Shown: piece after piece, positions 49,876-58,669 of the stretch
How the letters are laid out: every line of letters begins with the position of its first letter
How positions within the stretch are numbered: position 1 is the first letter of the stretch
Assembly: GCA_964358855.1 (NCBI GenBank)
Contig: CAYHQQ010000016.1
Location: 1 to 64,000 of the forward strand
DNA from: UBA2396 sp038042175
Lineage (GTDB): Bacteria > Planctomycetota > Phycisphaerae > Phycisphaerales > UBA1924
Reading direction: 5' to 3'
DNA: 64,000 bases
Notes under the pieces: model-generated
The model's input: only the letters and a program-made list of their open reading frames with translations
Database searches by the model: none
Told to the model about the DNA's origin: nothing
Made by a program: the position numbers and the translations under genes

Positions 49876-51000
49876 ATGCAGATCCTGATTGTCGCCAATT
49901 TCATCCGCAATATGCCGTGGGATTCGGCGTGGTGGACCGTGGTCTTTGCCCGCGAGTTCCTGGCGCAGGGGCACTCTGTTCGTATTCTGGCCGATGGCCT
50001 CGAATCGCCCGAAACGCTGGCGGGCTTCGAGTCCGAGATCGTGCGGCCGAGCCGGACGCATCTGGGGGCCAATCCGCGGAGCTTTGCCCTACGGGTCCGG
50101 GAGGCTCGGGAGCGGTCGGCGGACATGGTCACGCTCTCACTCACGGGCTGGGTGGCCGGCGACCTCTGGTTGCCGCTCGACCAGACACCCGGCCAGCTTT
50201 CGGGATCGATCTTTCGCGATCTGCGCCCGCTGTCGGCGGCGTTGGAGTTCATCCATCACCCGTGGCTCATCCACGAGGCCTTCGCACATCGACGTGCGGC
50301 ACAGGAGGCGGCCGGCAAGGGAACGCGTCGCCTGAACTTTGGCGAGGGTGAGTCTGGAATCGGGCATGCGAGCGGGCTGGCGATCGACACGCGGGCGCGG
50401 TACTCGGGCGAGGCGATATCGCTCAGGCGACTGATGGGGATCGCGTGCGATGAACCAGTCTTTGTGCTCTCGGCCGCGGAGGTCAGGCCGCACGCGCTTG
50501 AACCGATCGCTCAGGGCTTTACGGCGGCGAGGAGTGGTGGTGGGCCTGGGGCTGGGGGTGGGGTTGGGGCGAGGCTGATCGTGCTCACGCGGCGGCAGCA
50601 TTCGGTCTCGCGCGTTGTGCAGGACGCGGGTTGCGGGCGCGATGTGATCGTCATGGGTCTCTCGCGTCGGGTGGAGCTGCCCCTTTCGATCGCGGAGGTC
50701 GCGATCGCAGGTCCCATGAGCGGGGGCGTGTCATGCGGACGCTGGGTGGCCGACGCGCTGCGGGTGGGGCTCCCCGTGGTCGCGTCGGTGGACTCGTCGG
50801 GTGCACGCCTCGCCGAGACTAGCGGAGCGGCGATGGTGCGTGCCCACGACGCCATGTCGTGGGAGCGAGGCTTTGCCCAGGCGCTGGACGCGTCATGGCG
50901 CAAGCACGCGGGCGAGAGAGCGATGGAGGCCGCACCGCAACTTTCGGTCGACGCGATGGTCGCACGTCTCCTGGCGACGCTACGCTCGCCGAACTCGTGA
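49876..51000 (+). CDS. GT-B-type glycosyltransferase-like protein
   Basis: The 374-residue protein begins MQILIVANFIRNMPWDSAWW, VVFAREFLAQGHSVRILADG, the N-terminal Rossmann strand-loop-helix typical of GT4/GT-B enzymes. The second half has CGRDVIVMGLSRRVELPLSI, then the acceptor region GGVSCGRWVADALRVGLPVV and ETSGAAMVRAHDAMSWERGF, matching the C-terminal sugar-nucleotide domain layout (variant of the EXFG..E region). A Gly-rich loop (SGGGPGAGGGVGA) is a low-complexity insertion. Substrate unknown. Its stop overlaps the start of the transporter gene (GTGA), so the two are translationally coupled and probably act together. Confidence 0.7.
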   Translation: MQILIVANFIRNMPWDSAWWTVVFAREFLAQGHSVRILADGLESPETLAGFESEIVRPSRTHLGANPRSFALRVREARERSADMVTLSLTGWVAGDLWLPLDQTPGQLSGSIFRDLRPLSAALEFIHHPWLIHEAFAHRRAAQEAAGKGTRRLNFGEGESGIGHASGLAIDTRARYSGEAISLRRLMGIACDEPVFVLSAAEVRPHALEPIAQGFTAARSGGGPGAGGGVGARLIVLTRRQHSVSRVVQDAGCGRDVIVMGLSRRVELPLSIAEVAIAGPMSGGVSCGRWVADALRVGLPVVASVDSSGARLAETSGAAMVRAHDAMSWERGFAQALDASWRKHAGERAMEAAPQLSVDAMVARLLATLRSPNS

Positions 51001-52337
51001 AACGCGCGCTCACTTTCACCGTCCCCCTCATGGCGAGGCGAACGCTCTCGCTCGAGCTTTTGGCCACGCTCTTTTTCGCCGTCACGCTGGGATTTCTCGA
51101 GGCGGGCACCGTCAGCGTGTTCCTCAAGCGGGTGTTCGACGGCACGACCGACCGCGCGGCGGGCAACCTCGCCGTCGTGCTGGCTGGTTCGGCCAGCGAG
51201 ATCGCAAACATCGTGAGCTTCGGCTGGATCGCCATGAGCCACGCGAGGCCCAAGGTTCGTTTCATCAACTGCCTTCAGGCGGGCGTGGTGGTGTGCGTCG
51301 GGTGCATCGCCTTTGTGCCCCAGACCGGCGGCGGGCTGTGGACGGCCCTTGCCCTGGTGATGCTCGCTCGGATCTGCTGGTCGGGGATCGTGACGCTTCG
51401 GACCTCGATCTGGCGATCAAACTACCCGCGCGAGGTCCGGGCACGCGTCGTGGGGCGGATCTCGATCATCACCCAGATCGTCATCGCCACGGCCGGGCTT
51501 GGCGTGGGTGCGGCCCTGGACTGGAACGTCGAGAGCTTCCGCGTGCTCGCCCCGTTGATGGCCATGATCGGCATCGTGGGCATCGGGTTCTACGGGCGCA
51601 TCCGCCCCCGGGGCGAGAGGCTCGCCCTGGTCCAGGAGCGGGCCCAGCCGCGAGCGGCGGGAGTGATGCGTCCCTGGATGGGCATCGTCTCGGTCCATCG
51701 CATCCTGCGATCGGATCGTCGCTTCGCCCAGTTCATGGCGTTCATGTTCCTGCTTGGTCTGGGCAATCTCATGGTGGTTCCCACCCTCGTGCTCGCTCTC
51801 AACGAGCGGTTCAATCTTGGTGACGATCCCTTCAAGGCGAGCGTGCTGGTGACCACGCTGGTCCCCAGCATCCTGATGCCGCTGGCCGTGCCGATGTGGG
51901 CCTCTCTCCTGGACCGCGCGCACGTCGTGAAGTTTCGGGCGATCCACGGGTGGGCGTTCGTGCTGGCGTCAACCCTTTTCACCATCGGTGCGGCGACGTT
52001 GAGCTACCCCATCGTGGTGGCGGGGTCGGTCGCCTGGGGGATCGCCACCGGCGGCGGGGCCGTCGCGTGGAACATCGGGCACACCGACTTCTCTCCCCCG
52101 GGCGCGACCTCGCACTACATGGCGACGCACGTGACGCTCAACGGCATCCGCGGGCTCATCGCTCCTTTGCTGGCGGTGGGGATGTATCACTGGCTCTCCA
52201 ATCATCGTGACGCGCTGCCAGTCGAGCCTGCCGCGATGGTGCTGGGTGTCACCTGCGTGCTGAGCGTGAGCGGGACGATGGGCTTTGCGTGGCTTCGTCG
52301 CTCAATGAATGTCGCGGGCAGGCCCCCGGAGGCCTGA
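50997..52337 (+). CDS. Major facilitator superfamily-like transporter
   Basis: The start is GTG at 50997 overlapping the stop of the glycosyltransferase (GTGA), giving 446 residues; ATG 51030 would remove 11. About 12 membrane helices are visible (LATLFFAVTLGFLEAGTVSV, LAVVLAGSASEIANIVSFGW, GVVVCVGCIAFVPQ and so on). The cytoplasmic loop RSNYPREVRARVVGRISIIT resembles the loop 2-3/8-9 motif of MFS proteins, and the C-terminal half repeats the fold (FMLLGLGNLMVV-like, ILMPLAVPMWASLLDRAHVV). Substrate is unknown. Coupling to a glycosyltransferase suggests export or import of a sugar-bearing compound. Confidence 0.82.
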   Translation: MKRALTFTVPLMARRTLSLELLATLFFAVTLGFLEAGTVSVFLKRVFDGTTDRAAGNLAVVLAGSASEIANIVSFGWIAMSHARPKVRFINCLQAGVVVCVGCIAFVPQTGGGLWTALALVMLARICWSGIVTLRTSIWRSNYPREVRARVVGRISIITQIVIATAGLGVGAALDWNVESFRVLAPLMAMIGIVGIGFYGRIRPRGERLALVQERAQPRAAGVMRPWMGIVSVHRILRSDRRFAQFMAFMFLLGLGNLMVVPTLVLALNERFNLGDDPFKASVLVTTLVPSILMPLAVPMWASLLDRAHVVKFRAIHGWAFVLASTLFTIGAATLSYPIVVAGSVAWGIATGGGAVAWNIGHTDFSPPGATSHYMATHVTLNGIRGLIAPLLAVGMYHWLSNHRDALPVEPAAMVLGVTCVLSVSGTMGFAWLRRSMNVAGRPPEA

Positions 52338-52424
52338 CCCGCGACAATTCGTGCACGGGGCCGAATTGGCGTCAGCCAGAGCGGCTCCGTGCGTGTTCGG
52401 CGTCCCTGCCGCACGCCACGGGCA

Positions 52425-52865
52425 TCAGTCGATGGTCAGCTTCCTGGGCTGAACCTTGGGAGTCTTGGGGAATCGCAGGGTCAAGACGCCGTCCCTGAAC
52501 TCGGCCTTGGCGTCGCTGTCGACGACCTCGGCGGGGAGTTCGACCTGCCTGAAGACGGCCCCGGAGCGGCGTTCCCTGCGGAGGAATCGCTCGCCGGTCT
52601 GGGACTTCTCTTCGTTGCGCGTCGCGCGGATCGAGAGCAGCCCGTCGTGCACCTGCACGTCGATCTGATCCTTGGCGAACCCGGGGAGATTGGAGCGCAC
52701 GATCACGCTCCCTTGGTCCTCGGAGATATCGACGGCGAAGGTTCCAGGCTGCGGATGCGACAACCCCGCGACATGGGCCATGAAGGGGTCGGCCAGGACG
52801 GAGTCGAGCACACGGAAGATCGAAGCGGTCTGGCGAGGGGTGCAGTCGTTGCTGGCGCAGTTCAT
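52425..52865 (-). CDS. Hsp20/alpha-crystallin small heat-shock protein
   Basis: From ATG 52865 (AAGGAGA Shine-Dalgarno) the 146-residue protein has the alpha-crystallin domain: TFAVDISEDQGSVIVRSNLP, GFAKDQIDVQVHDGLLSIRA (the GFxKDxIdV..hdgxLtI motif), RFLRRERRSGAVFRQVELPA and FRDGVLTLRFPKTPKVQPRK, which includes the end of the A.x.x.n.GVL.L motif and a C-terminal P-rich tail. The N-terminus is short, with a CASNDC pair. Small Hsps hold unfolding proteins in soluble oligomers. Upstream a TGTCA-GAA-TGACA palindrome may take part in regulation. Confidence 0.9.
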   Translation of the reverse strand: MNCASNDCTPRQTASIFRVLDSVLADPFMAHVAGLSHPQPGTFAVDISEDQGSVIVRSNLPGFAKDQIDVQVHDGLLSIRATRNEEKSQTGERFLRRERRSGAVFRQVELPAEVVDSDAKAEFRDGVLTLRFPKTPKVQPRKLTID

Positions 52866-53005
52866 ACAGGTCTCCTTCTCGGCGCTGTGCGGCTCCAAGC
52901 CGCGAGCACGCCGATGCCAGCATGCATTGCAACAGGCGTGCCAACGCCATTTGAGCCCAAAAACGAGCCTCGAACCGGCCAAGGCGGCAGATGGGCCTGC
53001 CATAT

Positions 53006-53018
53006 TGTCAGAATGACA
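53006..53018. promoter_or_regulatory. TGTCA-N3-TGACA palindrome upstream of hsp20
   Basis: TGTCA (53006-53010), GAA, TGACA (53014-53018) form a perfect inverted repeat about 140 bp upstream of the hsp20 start and about 100 bp upstream of the threonine aldolase start on the other strand. It could be an operator for either gene. No matching -10 box is clear. Confidence 0.45.
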
Positions 53019-53113
53019 GCCAGCCGGGGGGCGTGATTCGGGGCGGTGGTCCGGGGGGGCATTGACCCCACCCGCCCCTCGCATCCGATCGCAAAGGGCA
53101 TTACAATGCTTTC

Positions 53114-54157
53114 ATGATCATCGATCTTCGAAGCGACACCGTGACCCGCCCGACCCTGGAGATGCGACGCCAGATGGCCGACGCCGAGGTCGGCGACGAT
53201 GTGCTGGGCGACGACCCGACGATCATCCGGCTTCAGGAGAAGTTTGCGACCCTCATGGGAATGGAGGCCGCGTGCTACGTGCCGTCGGGAACGATGGCCA
53301 ACCAGGCCTCCATCCGCGCCCACACCGAGCCGGGCGACGAGGTGATCGCCCATGAGGGCAGCCACATCATCCATTACGAGACGGGCGCGCCGGCGGCCTT
53401 GTCGGGCGTCATGGTCCGTCCGCTGGCGGGCGCGGGCGGGCTCTTTGATGCCGATCAGCTCGACGAAGCGGTGCGGCCCTACTCGGCGCACTTTGCCCGC
53501 AGCCGTCTGCTCATCGTCGAGAACACGCACAACCGGGGCGGGGGCACGATCTGGCCGCTCGAGCAGATCAAGCGTGTGACTGCCCGGGCCAGAGTCCTTG
53601 GGCTCAAGTGCCATCTCGACGGCGCCCGCCTGTGGAACGCGTGCGCGGCGACGGGCGTCGCTCCGGCCGAGTACGCGCGGCATTTCGACACGGTCGCGAG
53701 CTGTTTCAGCAAGGGGCTGGGCGCGCCGGCGGGTTCGGCGGTGGCGGGCGACAAGGAGACGATCTTCCGCGTCCACCGCTTCCGCAAGATGTTCGGCGGG
53801 GCGATGCGTCAGGCCGGGATCCTGGCCCAAGCCTGCATCTACGCCCTGGACCACCATCGCGAGAGGCTCGTGGAGGACCACGCCAACGCCAAACGGCTGG
53901 CGACGGGGCTGTCGCAGATTCCCGGGCTTCGGGTCGACATGCCGGCGGTGCAGACCAACATGGTCTTCTTCGATCTGGACCGTTCGCTGGCGATGAACGC
54001 GGCGGAGCTGTGCAAGAAGTGCGAGGCCTTGGGGGTCAAGATGCTCCCTGGCGGACCTCGGCGGATCCGGCTGGTCTGCCACCTGGACGTGACGAGTCCG
54101 ATGATCGACCGGGCGGTCGAGCAGATCGCCGCGGCGCTGGGCGCGGTCGCGGTCTGA
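53114..54157 (+). CDS. ltaE: Low-specificity L-threonine aldolase
   Basis: This 347-residue fold-type I PLP enzyme splits threonine to glycine and acetaldehyde. It begins MIIDLRSDTVTRPTLEMRRQ, the exact family start, followed by AEVGDDVLGDDPTIIRLQEK, YVPSGTMANQASIRAHTEPG, ENTHNRGGGTIWPLEQI, LKCHLDGARLWNA and SCFSKGLGAPAGSAVAG, where the Lys of FSKGLG carries PLP. Length is that of the family. With the Tdh-like enzyme at 12381 it gives the window two threonine-degrading activities, though the genes are far apart. It is 32 bp upstream of the PPK2 gene. Confidence 0.95.
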   Translation: MIIDLRSDTVTRPTLEMRRQMADAEVGDDVLGDDPTIIRLQEKFATLMGMEAACYVPSGTMANQASIRAHTEPGDEVIAHEGSHIIHYETGAPAALSGVMVRPLAGAGGLFDADQLDEAVRPYSAHFARSRLLIVENTHNRGGGTIWPLEQIKRVTARARVLGLKCHLDGARLWNACAATGVAPAEYARHFDTVASCFSKGLGAPAGSAVAGDKETIFRVHRFRKMFGGAMRQAGILAQACIYALDHHRERLVEDHANAKRLATGLSQIPGLRVDMPAVQTNMVFFDLDRSLAMNAAELCKKCEALGVKMLPGGPRRIRLVCHLDVTSPMIDRAVEQIAAALGAVAV

Positions 54158-54189
54158 CCCGGTGTGGAGCCGTGGGGTATGCTGTCGGC

Positions 54190-55014
54190 ATGCCCAAGAC
54201 ACCCAACTCCGCAGCCGCTCGTTTTCTCCGCAAGCCCGGGAGCAAGACGCGACTGGCGTCGATCGACCCGGCCTCGACGCCGGGCATCGACAAGCTGCGG
54301 GCCGAGGCGGAGCTCGCGCGCAATCGCGAGGAGCTCGAGAAGCTCCAGTATCGTCTTTGGGCACAGAACACCCAGGCGCTTCTGGTGGTGCTCCAGGGCA
54401 TGGACACGTCGGGCAAGGACGGCGTGGTGCGGCAAGTGGTGACGGGCATGAACCCCGAGGGGTCGAGGGTTACGTCATTCAAGAAGCCCTCGGAGGTCGA
54501 GCTCGACCACGACTTCCTGTGGCGGATCCACAGCGCGTGTCCGGCCCGCGGGGAGGTCGCGGTGTTCAACCGTTCGCATTACGAGGATGTGCTGATCGTC
54601 CGGGTGCACGCGCTGGTGCCCAAGGAGGTCTGGCGCCCGCGATACGAGATCATCAACGGGTTCGAGCGGACATTGGTTGGCGATGGGACCACGATTGTCA
54701 AGATCTTTCTGCATATCAGCAAGGACGAGCAGAAGCGCAGGCTGATCGAGCGGCTGGAGGACCCCGAGAAGAACTGGAAGTTCAATCCCGGCGACGTCGA
54801 GGAGCGCAAGCACTGGGACGAGTACCAGGAAGCGTACGAGGACGTGATCTCGCGGTGCGGCACGCCCGAGGCGCCCTGGCACGTCGTTCCCGCGGACCAC
54901 AAGTGGTATCGGAACTGGGCGGTGAGCGAGATCCTGCTGCACGCGATGAGGGAGATGGCGCCAAAGCCACCACGCGGGCGGTTCAAGGTGAAGGACTTCA
55001 AGTTCGACGAGTGA
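54190..55014 (+). CDS. ppk2: Polyphosphate kinase 2 (PPK2)
   Basis: From ATG 54190 (MPKTPNSAAARFLRKPGSKT) the product has 274 residues, a one-domain PPK2 that transfers phosphate between polyphosphate and nucleotides. Visible motifs are the Walker A-like LQGMDTSGKDGVVRQVVTGM, the conserved FKKPSEVELDHDFLWRIHSA, RGEVAVFNRSHYEDVLIVRV (Walker B-like RSHYEDV) and KIFLHISKDEQKRRLIERLE, lid, then NWKFNPGDVEERKHWDEYQE. The substrate class (AMP, ADP or GDP) cannot be fixed by eye. It follows threonine aldolase by 32 bp on the same strand. Confidence 0.95.
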   Translation: MPKTPNSAAARFLRKPGSKTRLASIDPASTPGIDKLRAEAELARNREELEKLQYRLWAQNTQALLVVLQGMDTSGKDGVVRQVVTGMNPEGSRVTSFKKPSEVELDHDFLWRIHSACPARGEVAVFNRSHYEDVLIVRVHALVPKEVWRPRYEIINGFERTLVGDGTTIVKIFLHISKDEQKRRLIERLEDPEKNWKFNPGDVEERKHWDEYQEAYEDVISRCGTPEAPWHVVPADHKWYRNWAVSEILLHAMREMAPKPPRGRFKVKDFKFDE

Positions 55015-55020
55015 GAAAGG

Positions 55021-55203
55021 CAGTTCAACACGGAGGACACGGAGGGGCACGGAGAAAGACAGGATGGCGCGAAGGAAATGGAGCGGAAAGGGCAGAAGGC
55101 TGAACTTGAAGGCGGAAGGCTGAATCAACTCCGCCTTCATCCTTCAAGTTCAGCCTTCTGCCTTGTCTTTCTTCCCTGCTCCACCGTGTGGTCCGTGTTT
55201 CAA
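55021..55203. repeat. Composite dispersed repeat, copy 2, with cruciform
   Basis: ACACGGAGGACACGGAGGGG is followed by a nearly perfect cruciform: 22-bp arms at 55091-55112 and 55141-55162 (starting GGCAGAAGGCTGAACTTGAA) enclose GGCGGAAGG / CTCCGCCTT. This is the inverted counterpart of the block at 57-181. It fills the gap between the convergent ppk2 and flagellin genes. Confidence 0.85.
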
Positions 55204-55223
55204 CTCGTTGTTCGATGTCGCGT

Positions 55224-55262
55224 GGAAAAAGAAAGCGACCCCGGCTCAAGGGAGCCGGGGTC
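55224..55262 (-). terminator. Rho-independent terminator of flagellin gene 1
   Basis: GACCCCGGCTC (55237-55247), loop AAGG, GAGCCGGGGTC (55252-55262) form a perfect 11-bp stem. On the minus strand GCTTTCTTTTTCC follows, a T-rich tail. Confidence 0.9.
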
Positions 55263-55286
55263 ACGGGTTCACGGAGTCAGGAGGCG

Positions 55287-56810
55287 TTAGCCCAGGAGCT
55301 GGAGAACCGACTGGGGAGCCTGGTTGGCCAGGCCCAGCACGTTGGTCGAGGCGCTGACCATGATCTGCGACCGGGTCAGCGAGGCCGTCTCGGCGGCGAA
55401 GTCGCTGTCACGGATCACGGACTGGGCGGCCTGGGAGTTCTCAAGGGCCACGTTGAGGCTTCGAGTGGTGGCGCCGATGGTGTTCTTCTGGAAGGCACCA
55501 AGGCGACCGCGGAGCGAGGAGACCTGGTTGATCGCCTCGGAGACGATCTTCTGGGCGTTATCGAGGCTGGCGGTGGTGAGGCTGTTGGCATTGCCGCTGG
55601 AGAGCGAGCTGAGGAAGCCGGCGGTGGAGTTGCCGAGCTTGCGGATGGAGGTGTCGCCCACGCCCAGGGAGACCTTGCCGTTGATGTCGACCTTGCCGGC
55701 GAGCTGGAAGGTCGCTCCGCCGCCGGTGATGGTGCCGGTCTGGCCGGTGCCGACCGAGCCCAGGGTGGTGGAGGTCGTGCCGGTGAAGGTCAGCTCGGCA
55801 TCGAGGAAGTCGGTGGAGATTCGGGCGTTACGACCCTTGCTGACGGCGATGATGCCGTTGATGGTGGCGCCCACGTCCTGGCCCGAGTCCGACAGGCCGT
55901 TGGTGGCCGAGGCGAAGCCGGTGTGCGTGGCGGTCTTCACGGTGTTGAAGTTGGTGGAGGACATGTTGTAGACGCCGATGGCGGTGCCGGTGATGTTGCC
56001 GGCGGCAACGACCTTGACGCTGACGAACTCGGCGGAGCCGTACTCGGTGCTGAAGAGGCGGACGCCGGTGCCGCTCTTGGAGGCGGAGACGCCGGTGACG
56101 TCCTTGAAGGTGTTGATGGTGTCACGGATGACCGAGACGTTGGTGCCCGAGGCGAAGGAGAGTTCGCGTGAGCCCTTGCTGCCCTTGACCTCGACGACGA
56201 ACTTGCTGCCCGTGGCGCCGGTGCCCGAGAGGCTGATATTGCTGGTCGCCATCGAGAGGTAGAAGCCGCCGAGCTGGGCCGACTTGGTGATGACGGCGTT
56301 GAGGTTCATGCTGCCGCCGCTGAACTTGGCGGCGTTGATGCGGAAGTCCGACACGCCCGCGGCCATGCCGCTGACCTTGAAGTCGAAGTTGCCGTTGAGG
56401 AGCTTGATGCCCTGGAAGCTGGTGCTTCCGGAGATGCGGTCGATGGTCTGGAGGATGGAGTCGACCTGCAGCTGGTTGGCGTCCTTCTCCTCGCTGGAGA
56501 GGCCGGCGGAGCTGGCGGTCGAGGTGACCAGGCCCTGGAGCTCGGTCAGGAGGCCCGAGACTTCCTGGAGACCGCCCTCGGCGGTGTTGACGACCTGGTC
56601 GGCGCGATCGGCGTTGGAGAGGGCGGCGCTGGTCGACTTGATCTGGGAGCCCAGGGCTTCCGACGCGATCAGGCCGGCGGGATCGTCCTTTCCTCGGTTG
56701 ATCTTCACGCCCGTGGACAGCCGCTCGAGCGACGTGTTCAAGGACGAGTGGTTCTGGTTCAGCACGCGCTGAGCGATCATGGACTGGACGTTTGTATTGA
56801 TACGGCTCAT
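55287..56810 (-). CDS. fliC: Flagellin 1
   Basis: Starting at the ATG at 56810 (GGAGGA Shine-Dalgarno), the 507-residue flagellin has the conserved D0/D1 ends: MSRINTNVQSMIAQRVLNQN, LERLSTGVKINRGKDDPAGL, and at the C-terminus QSVIRDSDFAAETASLTRSQ then NVLGLANQAPQSVLQLLG. The middle 200 residues are Gly/Thr/Ser-rich and variable, as expected for surface-exposed D2/D3. It is the last gene of the flagellar locus, about 300 bp downstream of a second flagellin, and ends at a strong terminator. Its leader contains putative CsrA sites. Confidence 0.97.
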   Translation of the reverse strand: MSRINTNVQSMIAQRVLNQNHSSLNTSLERLSTGVKINRGKDDPAGLIASEALGSQIKSTSAALSNADRADQVVNTAEGGLQEVSGLLTELQGLVTSTASSAGLSSEEKDANQLQVDSILQTIDRISGSTSFQGIKLLNGNFDFKVSGMAAGVSDFRINAAKFSGGSMNLNAVITKSAQLGGFYLSMATSNISLSGTGATGSKFVVEVKGSKGSRELSFASGTNVSVIRDTINTFKDVTGVSASKSGTGVRLFSTEYGSAEFVSVKVVAAGNITGTAIGVYNMSSTNFNTVKTATHTGFASATNGLSDSGQDVGATINGIIAVSKGRNARISTDFLDAELTFTGTTSTTLGSVGTGQTGTITGGGATFQLAGKVDINGKVSLGVGDTSIRKLGNSTAGFLSSLSSGNANSLTTASLDNAQKIVSEAINQVSSLRGRLGAFQKNTIGATTRSLNVALENSQAAQSVIRDSDFAAETASLTRSQIMVSASTNVLGLANQAPQSVLQLLG

Positions 56811-56840
56811 GAGATCCTCCGTGAACAACTCCGGACGGTC
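56811..56840 (-). promoter_or_regulatory. Putative CsrA-binding leader of flagellin 1
   Basis: CACGGAGG (complement of 56816-56823) covers the Shine-Dalgarno and fits the CsrA consensus CANGGANG. Just upstream, CCGT (56838-56835) and ACGG (56822-56819) could pair around a loop holding a second GGA. This doubles as the ribosome-binding site of the gene starting at 56810. The rest of the 308-bp gap to the next flagellin (56841-57118) holds the hairpin at 57070 and no clear promoter. Confidence 0.65.
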
Positions 56841-57065
56841 GGTCACACCTTGTGAACCCGTACCAGAGCCCGATCCGCGCCGGCGAGCACACTGCTCGTT
56901 GGCCCCCGTCGAGGGGCGCCTTTCCAGCTTGCCCGGCCTTCCGTGCCGGGGCTTGTGCAGCTCTGCGGAACACCCGCGAGTGCCTTACGCACAAGACATC
57001 GGCGGCCCCCGTATGCGGATTCACTCGTGCCCAAGAAAAATCATCACGCCAGCCCATCCGCAAGC

Positions 57066-57093
57066 AGAAAGCCCCGGCGACGGCGCCGGGGCT
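57066..57093 (-). terminator. Hairpin terminator of flagellin gene 2
   Basis: AGCCCCGGCG (57070-57079), loop ACGG, CGCCGGGGCT (57084-57093) is a perfect 10-bp stem 26 bp past the flagellin 2 stop on the minus strand. The tail TTTCTGCTT is only moderately T-rich. Confidence 0.7.
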
Positions 57094-57118
57094 CTTGATA
57101 ACCGCTGTGCTTATCGGA

Positions 57119-58669
57119 TCATCCCAGCAGCTGGAGGACCTGCTGAGAGGACTGGTTGGCCAGGGAGAGCACGCTGGTGCCGGCGCTGGCGAGGATCTGC
57201 GACCGGGTCATCGAGCTGGTCTCGGAGGCGAAGTCCGAGTCGCGGATCTGCGAGTTGCTCGCCGTGAGGTTCTCGAACGCCGACTGGAGGCTCCTGGAGT
57301 TGGCCTGCAGGACGTTCTTCTCGAAGGCGCCCATGCGACCTCGCAGGGTCGAGATCTCGTCGATCGCCTGGTCCAGGATATCGCTGGAGGCGGTGAAGTC
57401 GCCCGCGGCCACGGACTGGGCGATTGAGTTGCCCTGCCCGGTCTTGACCGAGGAGAGGAAGTTCATGACGCCGTTGACAAGGACGCCTCCCATCCGAGAC
57501 GCGGCGACGCTGGGGACGCCGAAGTTGGTCTGCTGGAGGGCGGTGACGTCCTGGCCGAGCTGGAAGAGGGCTCCTCCACCGGTGACGTAGAACGTCGAGG
57601 CCGTTGCCGCCGGATTGGTCGCCAAGGCGGTGTTGAGGAGGAGATCGGCACCCAGCGAGCTGTTGTTGACGGCGACGGAGAGGCCCCGTCCGGTGGCGAG
57701 GGACCCGTTGACCAGGGCGGCGACGTCCTGGCCCTTGTCCTGCTGGGCGACGGTCAGGCCTGTCGCGCTCCAGTTGGCGGGCGAGCTGAGGGTGGTGGGG
57801 TCGACGTTGTTGGCGAAGGCCATGAGATTGGCGGTGAACGAGTCGCCGGTAGAGGGTGCCCCGACGCGTTTGACGCTGACGAAGGCGTCGCTGCCGTACT
57901 CGGAGCTGGTGATCTTGAGCCCCGAGGTCATGTTGTTGTTGACCAGGGAGGCGGTGACGCCGGTGAAGGCGGTGGTGTTGTTGATCGCCTTCATGACCGA
58001 CGAGAGCGGGGCGCTCTGGGGGAACTGGATGGTCTGGACGCCGGCCTTGCCGCCGACCTCCAGAGTCATCGCCGAGAGCAGGTAGCCGCCGGTGGCGCTG
58101 ACGGGGTTGAGGTACAGGGCGGCTTTTTGGGCGCTGGTCACGACCTTGACGTTGACCTGGAGAGTGGCCTGGCCGACGAGGGTGGCGCTATGGATGGTGG
58201 CCTTGTTGATCGCGCTGGTGGCGACGCCCGAGAGGGTGTAGTCGAGGGTGCCGTTGAGCAGCTTGAGCCCGCCGAAGCTGGACGTGTTGCTGATGCGGGT
58301 GATCGAGTCGATGGCCGAGTCGATCTGGAGCTGGTTGGCGGCGCGTTCGGCCTCGCTGTTGCCGCCGGTGTTGGCGGACTCGACCAGCAGGCTCTTGATC
58401 GAGTTGAGCAGGTCGCTCACCTCGTTGAGGGCCGACTCGGTCGTTGCGATGACGCTGCTGGCGCGATCGGAGTTCTTCATTCCGCTCGACAGGCCCTGGA
58501 TGTCGGATTTGATGCGTTCGGAGATGATGAGTCCGGCAGGGTCGTCGGCACCTCGGTTGATCTTGAGCCCCGTGGAGAGGCGTTCGAGGTGCAGAGAGAG
58601 ATCCTTCTGCGCCCTGTTGAGGTGCGATTGGGCAATGACGCTCGAGATGTTGGTATTGATCCGTGACAT
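57119..58669 (-). CDS. fliC: Flagellin 2
   Basis: From ATG 58669 (MSRINTNISSVIAQSHLNRA) this 516-residue flagellin has LERLSTGLKINRGADDPAGL near the N-terminus and NSQIRDSDFASETSSMTRSQ, TSVLSLANQSSQQVLQLLG at the C-terminus. Its central domain differs from that of flagellin 1, so the two are paralogues that may build different parts of the filament. An alternative start two codons earlier (GTG/ATG region at 58675) is less likely given the SD spacing. It is the first flagellin after csrA in the operon order. Its leader carries a CsrA-type hairpin. Confidence 0.96.
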   Translation of the reverse strand: MSRINTNISSVIAQSHLNRAQKDLSLHLERLSTGLKINRGADDPAGLIISERIKSDIQGLSSGMKNSDRASSVIATTESALNEVSDLLNSIKSLLVESANTGGNSEAERAANQLQIDSAIDSITRISNTSSFGGLKLLNGTLDYTLSGVATSAINKATIHSATLVGQATLQVNVKVVTSAQKAALYLNPVSATGGYLLSAMTLEVGGKAGVQTIQFPQSAPLSSVMKAINNTTAFTGVTASLVNNNMTSGLKITSSEYGSDAFVSVKRVGAPSTGDSFTANLMAFANNVDPTTLSSPANWSATGLTVAQQDKGQDVAALVNGSLATGRGLSVAVNNSSLGADLLLNTALATNPAATASTFYVTGGGALFQLGQDVTALQQTNFGVPSVAASRMGGVLVNGVMNFLSSVKTGQGNSIAQSVAAGDFTASSDILDQAIDEISTLRGRMGAFEKNVLQANSRSLQSAFENLTASNSQIRDSDFASETSSMTRSQILASAGTSVLSLANQSSQQVLQLLG

